A DNA stretch of 64,000 bases from Lingula anatina (taxonomy: Eukaryota > Brachiopoda > Lingulata > Lingulida > Lingulidae), in contig NW_019775523.1 of NCBI RefSeq assembly GCF_001039355.2, forward strand, positions 277,857 through 341,856, in the 5' to 3' direction. The translations under genes and the position numbers were made by a program. Under the pieces are notes generated by a model. That model was not told where the DNA came from. It saw only the letters and a program-made list of their open reading frames with translations, and searched no databases. Shown here one piece after another: positions 20,501 through 32,500 of the stretch; the first letter of the stretch is position 1, and each line of letters begins with the position of its first letter.

Positions 20501-23500
20501 GTTCCCATTAGTATTATTTATATAACATTCTTATCCATGCCACAACCTATTCCTATTTCTTATTTTTCTGACAGGAAAAGGCCAAGAAACAAAAGTCAGC
20601 CTCAGAGGCTCCGTCAGAGACGATAACTGCTCCGGAACCAGAAGCAGCTGCAGCAGATGCAGAAATGAAACCAGAATCTACACCAGACGAAGAACACAAA
20701 GCAGATGGAGAGGATGCCAAGGAAGAAGGTACAAGTCTTAATAGTTTGACTTTGGGGGATGGTAATATTTCAGTTCGTATTATACAGTTACACTTCCCAT
20801 GAAATACAAAAGTAATCAATCAACTTGCACCGTTTTGGTGCATGTTACTCTGCATCATGTGTAAGATACTATAACTATACTGTCTCCCAAACATAAGAGG
20901 TGTTCAAGGCATGTAATGCAAGAGGGTGGCACTGTATTAACATGCCTAACGAGAGAAAGTACTGGTATTTGGCCAAAAAAACACCTCTAAACCAGAATAA
21001 AGTGTATATCCCCATGTCCGCATAATATCTCTAGGTATATGTTTCATTACTACCTATTTATGAAAATAGAGTATGCTAAGAGATGAAATTTTTAAAAGTG
21101 ATATTTAATTGTATTATTCCTTAACATTACGTGTGCATTTTCTTTAAAAGGTGAAGAAGGAGAGGATGGTGACAAGAAGAAGAAAAGGGACAGGAAGAAA
21201 AAGAAAGGAGAAAAAGAAAAGGAAGAAAAGAAAAAGAAACCAAGTGCCCAGGTAAGGGTTAACATTCTAATATAGAAGTTTGGGATATGGCTTTAATGAT
21301 AGAGTATGAAGTTCATCAGGTATTTTCGTAGCTATAAGGATATGAGAGCCTAAAAAAATATTTCAACCATCACAGAAACTTTTCAGTCGACTTGTAACAA
21401 CAGTGTTGAAGGAAATGTTTATCTTCTTTTCTGTTTTATTCTTTTGAAAAATTAAATTTTGTTTTAAAAAATGAAACTGTTATAGTTATCTGTGTGTATG
21501 TGACCAGGTGAGGGCAATGCAAGAACAGCTCAAAAAGATGAAAGAAGAGGAAGAACGTCTGAAACGTGAAGAAGAGGAGAGGATACGACAGGAAGAGGAA
21601 AGAATAAGATTAAGGGAAGAGCAGGTAAGTTATGTTGTAAGTTAATAATAAAATAACCATAACATAATAACCACACACCTTAAAATAACAGATAAGAGAG
21701 CTTACATTTTAATTTATACAACTTTTCTCCAATTTAAGGAGCCTTTTTTCACAAACAGCTTTAGATCAACATTATTGACATGATAAAATCTCTTGTTCTT
21801 GCATTTGTGCCTTATGATAATCATAGTTTCTTAAGATTTATCCTTTATGAGAATTATAATTTGAAAAATTATATGAGTTTTCTCAATTTGATTTACTACT
21901 GTTACCCAATCTGACCAATATAAAGGACAAACACAGAAGTGTTTGCTCGAAATTTTGCTTACATACCACATTTATTAGAAAGTCACATTATTTAATAAAA
22001 AGAATGTCATCATAGTTAGATATTGAAGTTAATCAGCAATTAAATTTTACAAATTTAAATGTTGAAAAATACGAGTCAAGGATTTAAAAAAGTTCAAACG
22101 AACATCACATTGCTCCCTTTTTTCAACACAGAAAAGGCTGGAAGAGGAGAAAAAGCAGAAAAAGAAGCAAAAAGAAAAGGAGAGAAAAGAGCGCCTTAAG
22201 CAGGAAGGCAAGCTGTTGACTGAGAAGCAAAAGCAGGATCGAAAGAGGGCACAGCAGATGTTGGAAGTGATGAAGCAGCAAGGTAAAAACAACAATTTTC
22301 TTACAAATAATGTTAGGTTAAGCGTGAAATTTGTTAATATCCCCTTTGGCAAATCACTGTGCAAAATATTTACTTAAAAAATCTGCTTCATTGTTACAAA
22401 TGAATTGTTTTACCTTTTTGAGCCGAGTTCTTGCTTGTATGAGGCATGTTTATACTCCAGAATATTATTTAACAGATATAAGTTTCCAGATAAAAAATGG
22501 TGTTATTTTTATTGTAGTTTTGTCAATTATGAGGTAAAGATCAATATGTATTAGTCCATAATTGACTGAATTACTCATTATTTTCATAATTTGGGTGCTT
22601 TTTAGGTATTGAGATTCCAGAAGCTCCTGATGCAAAGGAAAAGAAGAAACCTCGTTATGAAAGGCTTAGAAAAAAGAGGCCAGGACAGCAAGAGGAAGGT
22701 ATGTAAAGAGTGCTTTATAATATTGGATAGCAAGCTCATCCAATGGATTGTGTTATCCATAGGCTAGCGCTATCCAATATTAATGAAACTGGGCCCAGAT
22801 GTTTGTGTAACGATTTCCTCATCTTATTTAGAAAATTATAATATTTTCTCTAAATATGTGCTATTTTGTTAAATTTAAAATCCTTTAAAACTGATAGAAA
22901 AAGAGCCAGACACACCAACCTCAGAAGCTCCTGAGTCACCAACCTCTGAGACAGCTGCTGATATGCAGACTGAAGAAGAAACTAAAGCTGATGAGGAAGA
23001 GGAGGTAGAAGAAGAGCCCAAAGATGCCTGGGATGTAAGCAGTGAAGAGGAAGAGGAGGAGGAAGAAAAAGTTGACAAAAACATTAAGGAAGGTAAGAAA
23101 AAATTCTGATTAGTAGGGGGTGCATCTGCTTTTTTGTTTTAAGTTGATAAAAGGGAACAATTTTCAAGTGACATTAACTGACATACATTACACATTTTTG
23201 GCAGTGTTGTCTGGGAAGTACATTAAGAAACTGATCCTTTCAGAAACAAAAAGTAAAAAAGTGTCAGAGTCTAAGGAAGAAGATGAGGATGAGGAAGAGG
23301 AAGATGATGAGGACGAGGACGAGGAGGATTCTGAGGAAGAAAGTGAGGAAGAGTCTTCAGAGGAGGAAAGTGATGAGGATGTAGACCCGAAGGAGAAAGC
23401 TTGGGCCAGAATTCTGGTAAGAACTATAAGAAAATTGGATGCTAGAGCTGTGGTAGACGAAGAATTCCTTGACACAGATTCATTTTCCTTGTCTCATAAT

Positions 23501-24548
23501 AATTGATACAAGAGTCAAGAAATAACACTTGTCAACATATCTCAAATATAGACAAAGAAAAAACATCATAGAAAAAAATGTACCTTATCTATATTATCTA
23601 TAATAATAACAGCTGCCAATAGGTCCCCTCATGAAAAGATTACATGCTTATCAATTTTTTTTTTAATGTTTATCCATGTCTGCTGGCACAGAGATATGTA
23701 TCACTGACCTAGAATTCTCTTTTCTTTAGAAATTCAAAGAAGAAGCAGAGGCCAAGAGGTCTGTGGACTACCTGAGAGCACCTGTTGTATGTGTGTTAGG
23801 CCATGTAGATACAGGGAAGACGAAGATCTTAGACAAAGTAAGTGGGGCATGTGGTAAATGACGTCACCAAGCCCTACTATCACAAAAAAAAAAAAAAAAA
23901 AACTTAAAATCAGTTCCCTAGCTGTAACACTGTTCCTGATATGGTAAGATGTGACCATGTAACATTGGTGAAAAAGATGTTAGCCACTGGAACTGATTGA
24001 AGTTTTTTAGTGAAATTGGGGCCAAGTGCAGAAAATGTTACTTGACTTTGAAATTTTTCATAACTTAAAGCAGTTTTTAATATATTAATTGAGGTAGCCG
24101 TGTGATAATTCTGACAATTTTGGTAACGCATTGAACAGAAATCTAACTTGAACAGAAACCAATTAATCACAGGTGAGGCACACACTGGATTAGATTGAAT
24201 AACCTTCTGTTTGCTACTTCTGTGTTTCTACAGTGACAAAGGTTTCATCCTCATGCTGCAAATGCAGTAGTCAAGTTGAGGTTTCTAAAGGGCTGCACCA
24301 ATGTTATTTCCGATTTTTGCTTGATGACACACAGATATTTACTGATTATTCATCTGGGATTTTTCAAACTAGCTAATGATATGTGCTTGTGTATCTTAGT
24401 GGATGGTAATATTTTAAAAATTTAATACCATTATTAGCTCCGTAGAACCAATGTCCAGGACGGAGAGGCAGGTGGTATAACACAACAGATTGGAGCCACC
24501 AACGTGCCAGGGGATGCCATCCAGAGAGCCACTTCTATGTGCAAAGAG
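17501..24548 (+). CDS. EIF5B: EIF5B, N-terminal half only (3' exons missing)
   Basis: Exons: 17501-17547, 19028-19145, 19397-19558, 19851-20342, 20575-20728, 21151-21251, 21508-21624, 22132-22282, 22606-22698, 22898-23092, 23205-23416, 23730-23837, 24438-24548, giving 687 codons in phase. The start [16 protein letters not shown] and the long Lys/Glu-rich low-complexity region match the eIF5B N terminus. The GTPase domain begins near residue 630 with P-loop [13 protein letters not shown] and switch [17 protein letters not shown]. eIF5B joins the 60S to the 40S subunit in a GTP-dependent step. The G3-G5 motifs and domains II-IV (over 500 residues in other animals) are absent. After the good donor at 24549 (GTGAGA) a repeat follows, then exons of EIF2D. 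The break is a missing half, not a stop codon. Confidence 0.93.
17548..19027. other. First EIF5B intron
   Basis: This 1.48-kb intron shows nothing coding. A stretch at about 18090-18430, richer in GC and CpG than its surroundings (with ATTCACCGG and CAGATCGCAT words), may be an old repeat. A 21-bp direct duplication built on TTATCATCTCTGTACATCTGTGA lies around 18750-18800. Confidence 0.4.
22718..22782. repeat. Short foldback in an EIF5B intron
   Basis: TAATATTGGATAGC at 22718-22731 is the perfect inverse complement of GCTATCCAATATTA at 22769-22782, enclosing 37 bases. It could be a tiny MITE or a hairpin in the pre-mRNA. Confidence 0.6.
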
Positions 24549-24768
24549 GTGAGATCACATCTGCTTGTGCAATATTAAAATAACAAGATTTAAAGAAATG
24601 GTCAGAAATTATATTTTTAATTTTAATTATATCCCAAAACATTAATTTGTACAGATAAGAACTTGAAATTTGCCTCAAAATTTTGTTTGATACTGAAGCA
24701 AACCATAGGGTATAACTTTTGTAAGGCAATTTTTACCTCACTGTATTGTGTTAAAATTTTTTTCATTA

Positions 24769-26572
24769 GTACCACCAGCGTGTACGCTGGCGGTACTCAT
24801 GGTTTTAGTCCCGACCCGTCTCGTCCGGCTCCGCCGGCTCCGCGTACTGGCGCCGGATACAAGTCACCGTTACCGCTTCTCCTCCTAGACCGCAAGGACC
24901 CCTGTCTCCATCTCTTGGATTTAGGTCACATATAACCTCAACTTGAACCCCCAGGTTTTTTTGTCTCACTCGGTGCATTAACCTGGGCGTGACGCTCGTT
25001 GAAATGCACCCTTGTCAAAATTTTTGAAAATTCAATGCCAATTATCTACCCTACGGAAGGAATTATGGGAAAAATTTCTACAGACGGCTTCCCAAAAGTC
25101 ATATGTGTAGATTTCAAATATGCCCTTGGATTTGACATTTGACCTTTATTTCAAGGTCAAACGGGCCAAAATTTTCAAAAAGATGAAATTTTTTACAAAA
25201 AAAATATTATTTGCGCTGTTATTCAGACACTACACAGACTTAACCAATAATATTATTGGAAAGTGTTACCCTTTGGGTCATCTTTCATCTCCGTGAATTT
25301 GGGGTCAATCGGTGCATTTTCACGGGAGAAGCGGCCATAAGATACCGAAACTGAAAACTGTCTCTAATTCGGGAACCGTTAATGCTAGCGACCCATTCTT
25401 TTTTGCATTTTGTAGAGCATGTAAAGCCCAACATTGCAAATGGTCTCCGTTTTTTTGTATTTCATACGGTTTTCGTGTTATGCTGTATTAAAAAGTACAT
25501 TGTGGTGGCACATTATTGTAACTCAGAATTGTAACATTATATCTCCAAAACTGGCAGAGATAGGTCAATAGTTACTATTAAAGTTGAATAGGAAGTCACA
25601 TACTGGCACTTTAACAGTGACCATAAAATTGACCTTTGACCTACTTTTCACCATGAATTGAACTTTGCAAATTTTCGTTCCCTTTTATCTCCAAAACTGG
25701 CAGAGATAGGTTCATAGTTACTATTGAACTTGAATAGGAAGTCATATACTGGCAATTTACTGTGACCTTAAATTTGACCTTTGACCTACTTTTTACCATG
25801 AACTGAACTTTGCAAATTTTTGTTCCCTTTTATCTCCAAAACTGGCAAAGATACGCCCATAGTTACTATTGAATTTGAATAGAAAGTCAGAGGCAATTTA
25901 CTGTGACCTTTAAATTGACCTTTGACCTACTTTTCATCATGAATTGAACTTTGCAAATTTTGTTCCCTTTTATCTCCAAAACTGGCAAAGATACGCCCAT
26001 AGTTACTATTGAATTTGAATAGAAAGTCATTAGAGGCAATTTACTGTGACCTTTAAATTGACCTTTGACCTACTTTTCACCATGAACTGAACTTTGCAAA
26101 TTTTCGTTCCCTTTTATCTTCAAAACTGGCAGAGATACGCCCATAGTTACTATTGAACTTGAATAGAAATTCATAATCTATGATATTGAAATTGACCTTT
26201 GACCTACTTTTTCACCATGAACTGAGCTTTGCATATTTTCTTCCCTTTCATATCTTCAAAATTAGCAGAGATGTACCCATTGTTGCCCCTAGGTTTTCTC
26301 TTTTGTCAGCATATATGCACCACTGACAACACATTTCAAGGAAAACCAATAGGCCTTTTTTCTAGAGAATCACAGGAGTGATCAACGGTAGAAAAATGCA
26401 AGTCAATTCAAAAATGTGCTTGATTGTTCCATTTTTAGTTATATTTTTTGCATATTTTGAGAACTCTCATTGATTGCATTTTATAGAGCTTGTCAAGCAC
26501 AAGACTGGTGATGGTGTCCCTTTTTGGAGGGGGGGGGGGCCATATGAATGCGCTTACTCCAGCTGGTGGTAC
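24769..26572. mobile_element. Repeat element with 11-bp terminal inverted repeats and internal tandem repeats, at the EIF5B/EIF2D junction
   Basis: GTACCACCAGC at 24769-24779 is inverted as GCTGGTGGTAC at 26562-26572. The left terminus is itself a small hairpin (CCAGCG, then CGCTGG). Next come a CpG-rich stretch near 24810-24860 and about 0.7 kb of unique-looking sequence. Six tandem units of about 136-146 bp follow, with ATCTYCAAAA at 25541, 25687, 25832, 25972, 26116 and 26252. No transposase frame is seen. The flanks (CATTA on the left, AATAT on the right) show no clear target-site duplication. That would be unusual for a clean insertion and is compatible with a chimeric or recombined junction. 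Confidence 0.65.
25541..26290. repeat. Tandem array of ~142-bp units carrying DR1 motifs
   Basis: Each unit contains an ATCTCCAAAACTGGCAGAGATA-like block, TAGTTACTATTGAA, GTGACCTT and TTGACCTTTGACCTAC. The last word contains TGACCT-T-TGACCT, the inverse of AGGTCA-A-AGGTCA, a perfect DR1 nuclear-receptor element. It occurs five times, near 25629, 25774, 25917, 26058 and 26194. Confidence 0.75.
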
Positions 26573-26960
26573 AATATCCGGAGGCAGTATCGCCTCTCTG
26601 ATCCTCTAGTTCTGTATCAAAGTACTGGTTTGTAGCAGTGTTTGATTTGCAGATCTTGGCAATTGTTTTGTTAAATTAAATGTAATAATATAATGTCCAA
26701 GACATTTACTAGTTTGCTAGCTGTATTTGAATTTAAATTGAAGACAAAACATTTATTGATTGAATACAAACAACAAAATCATGCAAGTTGTTACAGTTCT
26801 TGACTCCTGATATATTTTACTGTGACAACTAAACATCAAATTCACCTGAAGCAGACCTTGAGATGAGACCAAATTTTGTAACCTCTGTTTCAGAATGTAA
26901 GATCCAGTATGAGAGTCAATTTCTTCATCTTTTTTCAAGAGTTGTTTGTTTTATTTGTAG

Positions 26961-27077
26961 TGTACACATTATGGAAGAACCCAGATATTGTTCCAGTCTT
27001 TACAACATGGCCTCCAGTGTTTGAGAAAATATCTGGAGGAGCAGGTAAATACAATCTCTTTCTTCTTCTCTCTCTCT

Positions 27078-27119
<42 letters not shown>

Positions 27120-30100
27120 ACGCGCACACGCATGCATGCACACACCCACACATTTATAGCAATTCATAACCATTTATGCATCTGCTTTTTCAATTTAATT
27201 GAAATTCCAGACCTAATGTTGCCTGGGATAGTAGTTAAGGGAGATGTCACCCCCAGATCATTATGGTCTTTGGAGAAAGGTGCCACATGTGCAATTAACC
27301 TTGCAGGGAACAGGTATGTTTTCCAAAGTTTTGCCACAAGAAATGCAATTTTATCATTTTCAAATCAAGCACATTATAACCTTTTTATATAAACAAGACT
27401 TAGAATGCATTCCCATAGATTTAGATCGATCCATCTAGATCGACCTAACTCCCTGGGGGTTCATGCTAAATTGGTGCCAGCCAAGCGCGCACAGTAGTTA
27501 ATTACCACCTTACAGCTTTTAGTAGGCGGGACAGACATTTAAGCCGGCTAAGCTGACAGTAATCTAGTGAGACTCCCCACAGGGATAGATCGATCTGAAA
27601 TCTGTGGGAATGGGGTCTTAAAAAGCAAAGTACCCTGTTCTGCTTAACTTGAGAAAGTTCAAAATAATATTGCAAAGAACAGATAAAATATGTCCAACAT
27701 TTTAGATGTCCTGTAGCCATTGGGAGAGCAGCCCTGTCCAGTAGTGATATGGTGGACTCTGGAATGAGGGGAAAAGGAGTCATTGTTATCCATTCTTATC
27801 TAGATCATTTGTGGTAAGAAAATACTATATATTTCTGGTAAGAAAATACATTCTTTTATAGGTTATCTGAAGATATACAGAGTCTGATAACAGAAAGTAT
27901 GTTAAAGCAATTTCTTAAATAGATAATGTTTCAAAGGTTTGGTGCATATAGTTGAAATACTGGTATGTCCTCTCCACTTTTTGTACTTTCTTAAATAAAG
28001 ACAATACAAGTGCAAAATACAGTATAACAGTACTTTGTGCCTAACTTATATTTTTGGAGTATTATGTGATAGCATTGAAATGTTATTTAAAGGGCTGCTG
28101 GGGACAAAGGCCAATTACCTATTGTACATGATGGCTTAGCACCTTCTGAAAATTTTGAAGAAAATGGAGAAGCTGAAGAAATGTCAGAAGAAAATTCTGA
28201 GACATTTGGAGAAAAATCAGAATCTGCTGGAATAATAAACACAGACAACAGTTTATCAGATTTAACAGAAAATCAGCTGTCAATTGAAAAATCAGACTGT
28301 GCAGCAGGTGAAAGAGATGATAATGGCTTAAATTCAGGAGTAGAAAATAGCAATAATAGAGAGACTGAAGATGTCACTGTCGAAGAAAGCAATATCGAAT
28401 GCCAAGAAGAGACAATCAGTCCAGAAGGTACCTTATACTTTTCAGCCAGCTTTTTAAAAACTTTAGAGCATAACTTTATTTTTTATCATGTTAACCATGA
28501 TTTAAGGCATTTGTACATTATTTGAAGTTTTTTTAGGCAATTTTTAACTTTATGTGCCTCTTTATTTTCAGCCATGGATGACCTTTTGGACATATGCTTT
28601 ATGTGTGCTTTAAAGACACAGGTCAAGAAGAGTGACTTGCCACTGCTTACCAGTAAATTTTTTAGGAGTTACATGGTGCCTTTTTGGTAAGTATCAGTGT
28701 CCTTGTTAGATTTGAAAATGTGAGTGTGGATGCATTTTTAGATCATTATTGCATGTGTTTATGCAAGAAAATGTTTCTTGAGATGTTTTCCTACTAAAAA
28801 CAACTATGTATACATTTCTTTTCAGCCCATCTGGAAGATTTCTTGATATTAAAAAATCGTCACACAAAAAGGTATGGAGAGCATCATAACATTAAAAAGT
28901 TTTTAATACATTTTTGTTTAAGTATCTGTTTGATTGTTTTTATCAAGTAATTGATCAAAGTGCAGGTAGCGATAAAGGATTGAGTTCTAAAAATGAATGA
29001 CTAATCTAAACAACCTTCCTCTCATAACATTACGTAAAATTTCTAACTAGTATTATTTATTGTTGTCTTTTTAGCTGTCCAAGTTTCTGCAAATCAAACA
29101 GTCCCAAGGCCTTATAGATGTCAAAGACCTATCCAAGGGGGTGGAGAGCATTGTTACTATCCATAAGGATAATCAGAGGTAAGAATTTTTTCAATTTTTG
29201 TGTGATGTGTTTAACTTGAATAATAACAGATTATGATGCATGACACATTGCATGGGTGGTAAAATACACATCTTAATTTTCTCATTTTCTCATTAAAAAT
29301 TTTCACCTGCAAACTAATAAAAAGTGCCAATGTATCCTCCATTATGCATACTACAAAGTAAAAGTCATATACTCAGATAAAAAAGATTTATGAAGTTTTC
29401 ATAATGAAAATCTGACTGGGGAGTCACCTTTTAGGGGAGTCAGATTTTCATGGTACAACAGTCCAGTTTTGACTGGCATTGGCAGTTGGGCCATTGGTCA
29501 ACATCGCAGACTGTGCTGAAGGTCAGAGTCCAGTAAGTGTGCACATGTGAAGGTTTAAAAATAAGCTGGCACACATTGGACCTGTAGGTCAGGATAGTTT
29601 ATATGAAACATTTCTGAACAATTTATTCTTTTATTTAATAAGTCTTAGAGAGTTCAGTGTACCCGAGGGGTTCGCTTTCCATGAAGAAGTACAAGATGAG
29701 GAGACGAGTGGTGCTAAAGCATCTTATCAACCTCCAGAAATAACTTTGAAGTACTCCGTCCCTCATAATTTGGAGATTTTGTTCAAGCCAAGTGGTTACA
29801 AGTACGTTCAGATATATTTTTTCCCATTTTATATTAGTATTGTCTATTTGTTATTGTTTTGTATATGTACCAGCAGAAAACAATTAGTGCTATTTTATAA
29901 GAATCGAGATGAATATTTATGAAAGGTTTATGAAGAGTTTATGAAGTTATTTTTGTCATTTTAGGAAAGACAGCATCTTAGTTGCAGGTGAGGTGAGAAA
30001 AGCTCTTGTGAAATATGTCAGTGATAATGACCTCCAAGATAAGGATAACAAAGGGTGAGCAGATATTTTGTTTTATAATGTGTGAGACAAGTATAAAAGA

Positions 30101-31033
30101 TTTAATAGATTTTAAAGATAATTGGTGATATGTTCATTTTTATATATACTGGATGCAATATGATTATAACATGATAATTGTTTGGTTGACAGTATTTCAA
30201 ATTAACAACTATACACCAGCAAAATTATGATTTGATTATATTGTTAGCAATTTAAGGCAAAAATTGAAATCATTCTAAATTATGTTAACATTTCTGTCAG
30301 ACATTCTGTTAGTTACAGTAAGGAAAAAAGGAAATTTCTAATTGGTTGTTGTCATCAAATTTATTTTCCAGTCGGGTAGTTCTTGACCCAATCTTGACTG
30401 ACTGCTTAGTCAGTAAGAATGACTATGTCACACATTTAAGATGGAATGATTTGACAAGCAGGTATGCTTCTTGTATAGAAACAGAAATTTTATCAATATC
30501 AACACAGAAGTAGAGACTGTTCCGTCATTAATTCTTATAAATTATATATGGTTAACAACTTTTTAATATTAAGTTTTCAAATCAGGATATATGTTCATAT
30601 TGTATTTCAAGTATTTCTAAGTGGTTTGTAAATCTAGTCAAAATAATAATAATAATAATAATAACAGCTAGATAAGTCCACAAAATCTTTTATCTATTTT
30701 AGTTGTCTGTCAAGGATGCATGCGGTCCATCAGATTACCTTTCCAGGTCAAAAGCCAGTGTTCAAGAAAGGAGGGATTCAGCCCATTAAAATCAACGTGG
30801 CGCAGAGAGCAGGGAATAAGAAGGTGAGAATGCTGTATCTCTTCAGTTTTGAGTAAGCTTCTCTTCATTATTTGTCATGTTTCTTTAGTATTTTAGTTTT
30901 ACAATTGAAATATTCAACCTTTAGTTGCTAATAAATATTATTCTTGGTAAGGATTGAGGATATAGTTGTAGTTGTGAGCCACAAAATCAGCTTTGTTAAC
31001 TCAATTTGTTGAAAGATTTCTCATTATTATTAT

Positions 31034-31064
<31 letters not shown>

Positions 31065-31695
31065 ATTTATTTTATTTATTTGTTTTTTTTTTTTTTTTTT
31101 GGGGGGGGGGGGTATATTCTAATAAGATTGATTGGTAAAATGTAAGGTATCTCCAAAAAAATTCTTCATATGTCTACCTCCAGGTCACCCTGTTGGAAAA
31201 TCTGGAAACCTACGGCATAGATCCTCATGAGTTTGCCCACACTGTCCAGATAGATGTAGCCTGCAGCACCACGGTCTCCCCACTCCCAGGCAAGAATAAG
31301 GGCATGCAGGTACTAGTCCAGGGAAATCAGGTGGCACATGTTGAAAAGCTTCTAACAGGTATGGGTGTAGATATTGGACTTCTAAGTTCCAAGAAGTCAA
31401 ACTCGTTCAGAGGACTTCTAAGTTCCAAAAAATCACACTCCTTTAAAAGTTAATCCTCTGTGTATAGTATTGTGTATTATCAGAATTCTTTGCTATTAAT
31501 GTACAGTCAATTTAAATGTGTATTTTTGCATTTTCACTATAGCATAATTGAAGACAATTTGTAGTGTTTTTTATCTGAAATATATAGAGAAACAATTGAA
31601 AAAAATCTGTCACTTTTTCAGAAAAATACCAAATCCCTCAGAAGTTTGTATCAGGCTTGGAAAAAGCACCAAAATCTGGAAAGAAAAAGAGATAA
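26961..31695 (+). CDS. EIF2D: EIF2D (ligatin), lacking N-terminal exons
   Basis: Exons: 26961-27044, 27211-27313, 27706-27813, 28093-28427, 28572-28686, 28826-28871, 29075-29178, 29643-29801, 29965-30054, 30372-30461, 30703-30823, 31184-31358, 31622-31695, giving 533 codons in phase. The first exon (VYTLWKNPDIVPVFTTWP) corresponds to about residue 90 of human EIF2D, within the domain that ends as a PUA fold (DLMLPGIV, GDV, CAINLAGNRCPVAIG). An acidic Ser/Glu linker of about 110 residues follows, then the winged-helix/SWIB region (MDDLLDICFMCALKTQVKKS, DPILTDCLV) and a C-terminal SUI1 domain (YGIDPHEFA, QVLVQGNQVAHVEKLL, ending EKAPKSGKKKR). The family delivers or removes tRNA at the 40S P site and recycles post-termination 40S subunits. 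The start codon and first ~90 residues are not in the window. The first exon needs a preceding phase-1 exon. Confidence 0.95.
27079..27150. repeat. (CA)n microsatellite in the first EIF2D intron shown
   Basis: About 19 CA units in a row followed by interrupted CA/CG/TGCA repeats. Confidence 0.9.
27403..27617. mobile_element. MITE, family A copy 2 (EIF2D intron), PIF/Harbinger-like
   Basis: A 215-bp foldback homologous to 10198-10414. Terminal inverted repeats are GAATGCATTCCCATAGATTT on the left and AAATCTGTGGGAATGGGGTC on the right. It is flanked by TTA on both sides (27400-27402 and 27618-27620), the 3-bp TWA target duplication typical of PIF/Harbinger elements. It is non-coding. Confidence 0.8.
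29461..29560. repeat. Possible degenerate tRNA-like SINE
   Basis: The stretch TTGGGCCATTGGTCAACATCG followed about 30 bases on by AAGGTCAGAGTCC recalls the A and B boxes of a tRNA head, strongly degraded. It lies in an EIF2D intron. The evidence is weak. Confidence 0.25.
31022..31113. repeat. (TTTA)n, poly-T and poly-G low-complexity tract
   Basis: An imperfect ATTT array, then about 20 T and 10 G, just upstream of the EIF2D exon at 31184. Its length may be poorly resolved in assembly. Confidence 0.85.
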
Positions 31696-32387
31696 TAAGA
31701 TTAGACAATATGCAATCAGAATACTGCAAATAGGATTATTAATTGATACATGCTTTAAAATGTGGAGCAAAGATACTTCAAACAGTGTGACAACAACATT
31801 ACATTCGGAGTGGTGCAGCTGGTTTACTAAACATTTCTACACAAATCTCCTGATACTTCAGGATCATTTTGAAATGGGCTGTGAATCCATAAGCCTTTAG
31901 CACTTTAATTATGTGCAATAAATGGTTTTTGAATCATTTCATTTTTTTCTTAAGGGTCCATTTTTGTTTCATGATTTATGTAAGAATACATTACTAATAT
32001 ATGGAAATAGCAAAAAAAAAATGCAGCAAAAAGATGATCAACATGCTTAACTACCCTTCTTTTTAATAGAAAGAAAATGTGTTATCTGGTATTTTATATG
32101 CTGATGATTGTTTAACACTAAAGATGTAATGCCAAATATTCAACAAAAATCCTGAATTGTGATTGATTACACATTGTGACAGAAATGATAGTCCTAGAAA
32201 TTGAAGTCTGAAGTTTCATGATTAGTGCACGTTGGAGGTAGCCAAAGTATCGCATGTACCAGTACTAACAAATGGAAACGGACTACGGTTCCTAGCTTAC
32301 GACCATTCCCGTCATACTGGGTCAGACTTAGACGTTACTGCACCGACACCAGGAGCATGATTGTAAACGTTGTGCATATAGGTTCAA

Positions 32388-32500
32388 CAGTCAGGAGGTT
32401 CGTTGGTCCATGTTTCTGAAATTTGTGATCCGACGTTCATTAGTCCGAAGGTTCAGTAGTCCGAAGGCTTTATAGTTGGAAGGTTCTTTGGTCCGACATT
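32388..32500. repeat. Dispersed repeat rich in AGTCCGAAGGTTC
   Basis: The words TTAGTCCGAAGGTTCAGTAGTCCGAAGG and TTCTTTGGTCCGAC form short degenerate tandem units. The same word family occurs in 51182-51296, so this is a dispersed repeat rather than local duplication. Confidence 0.6.

Noticed and set aside
23188-23475. Ser-rich minus-strand frame at 23188-23475
   Set aside because: It is the reverse reading of the acidic Glu/Asp exon of EIF5B at 23205-23416.
24438-27044. A natural EIF5B-EIF2D fusion protein
   Set aside because: The exon phases do not match (phase 0 donor exon, acceptor exon needing phase 1), and each partner would lack essential domains.
26909-27169. Open frames across the CA repeat near 27080-27150
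   Set aside because: The His/Thr runs come from the microsatellite. Only 26961-27044 is supported as coding.
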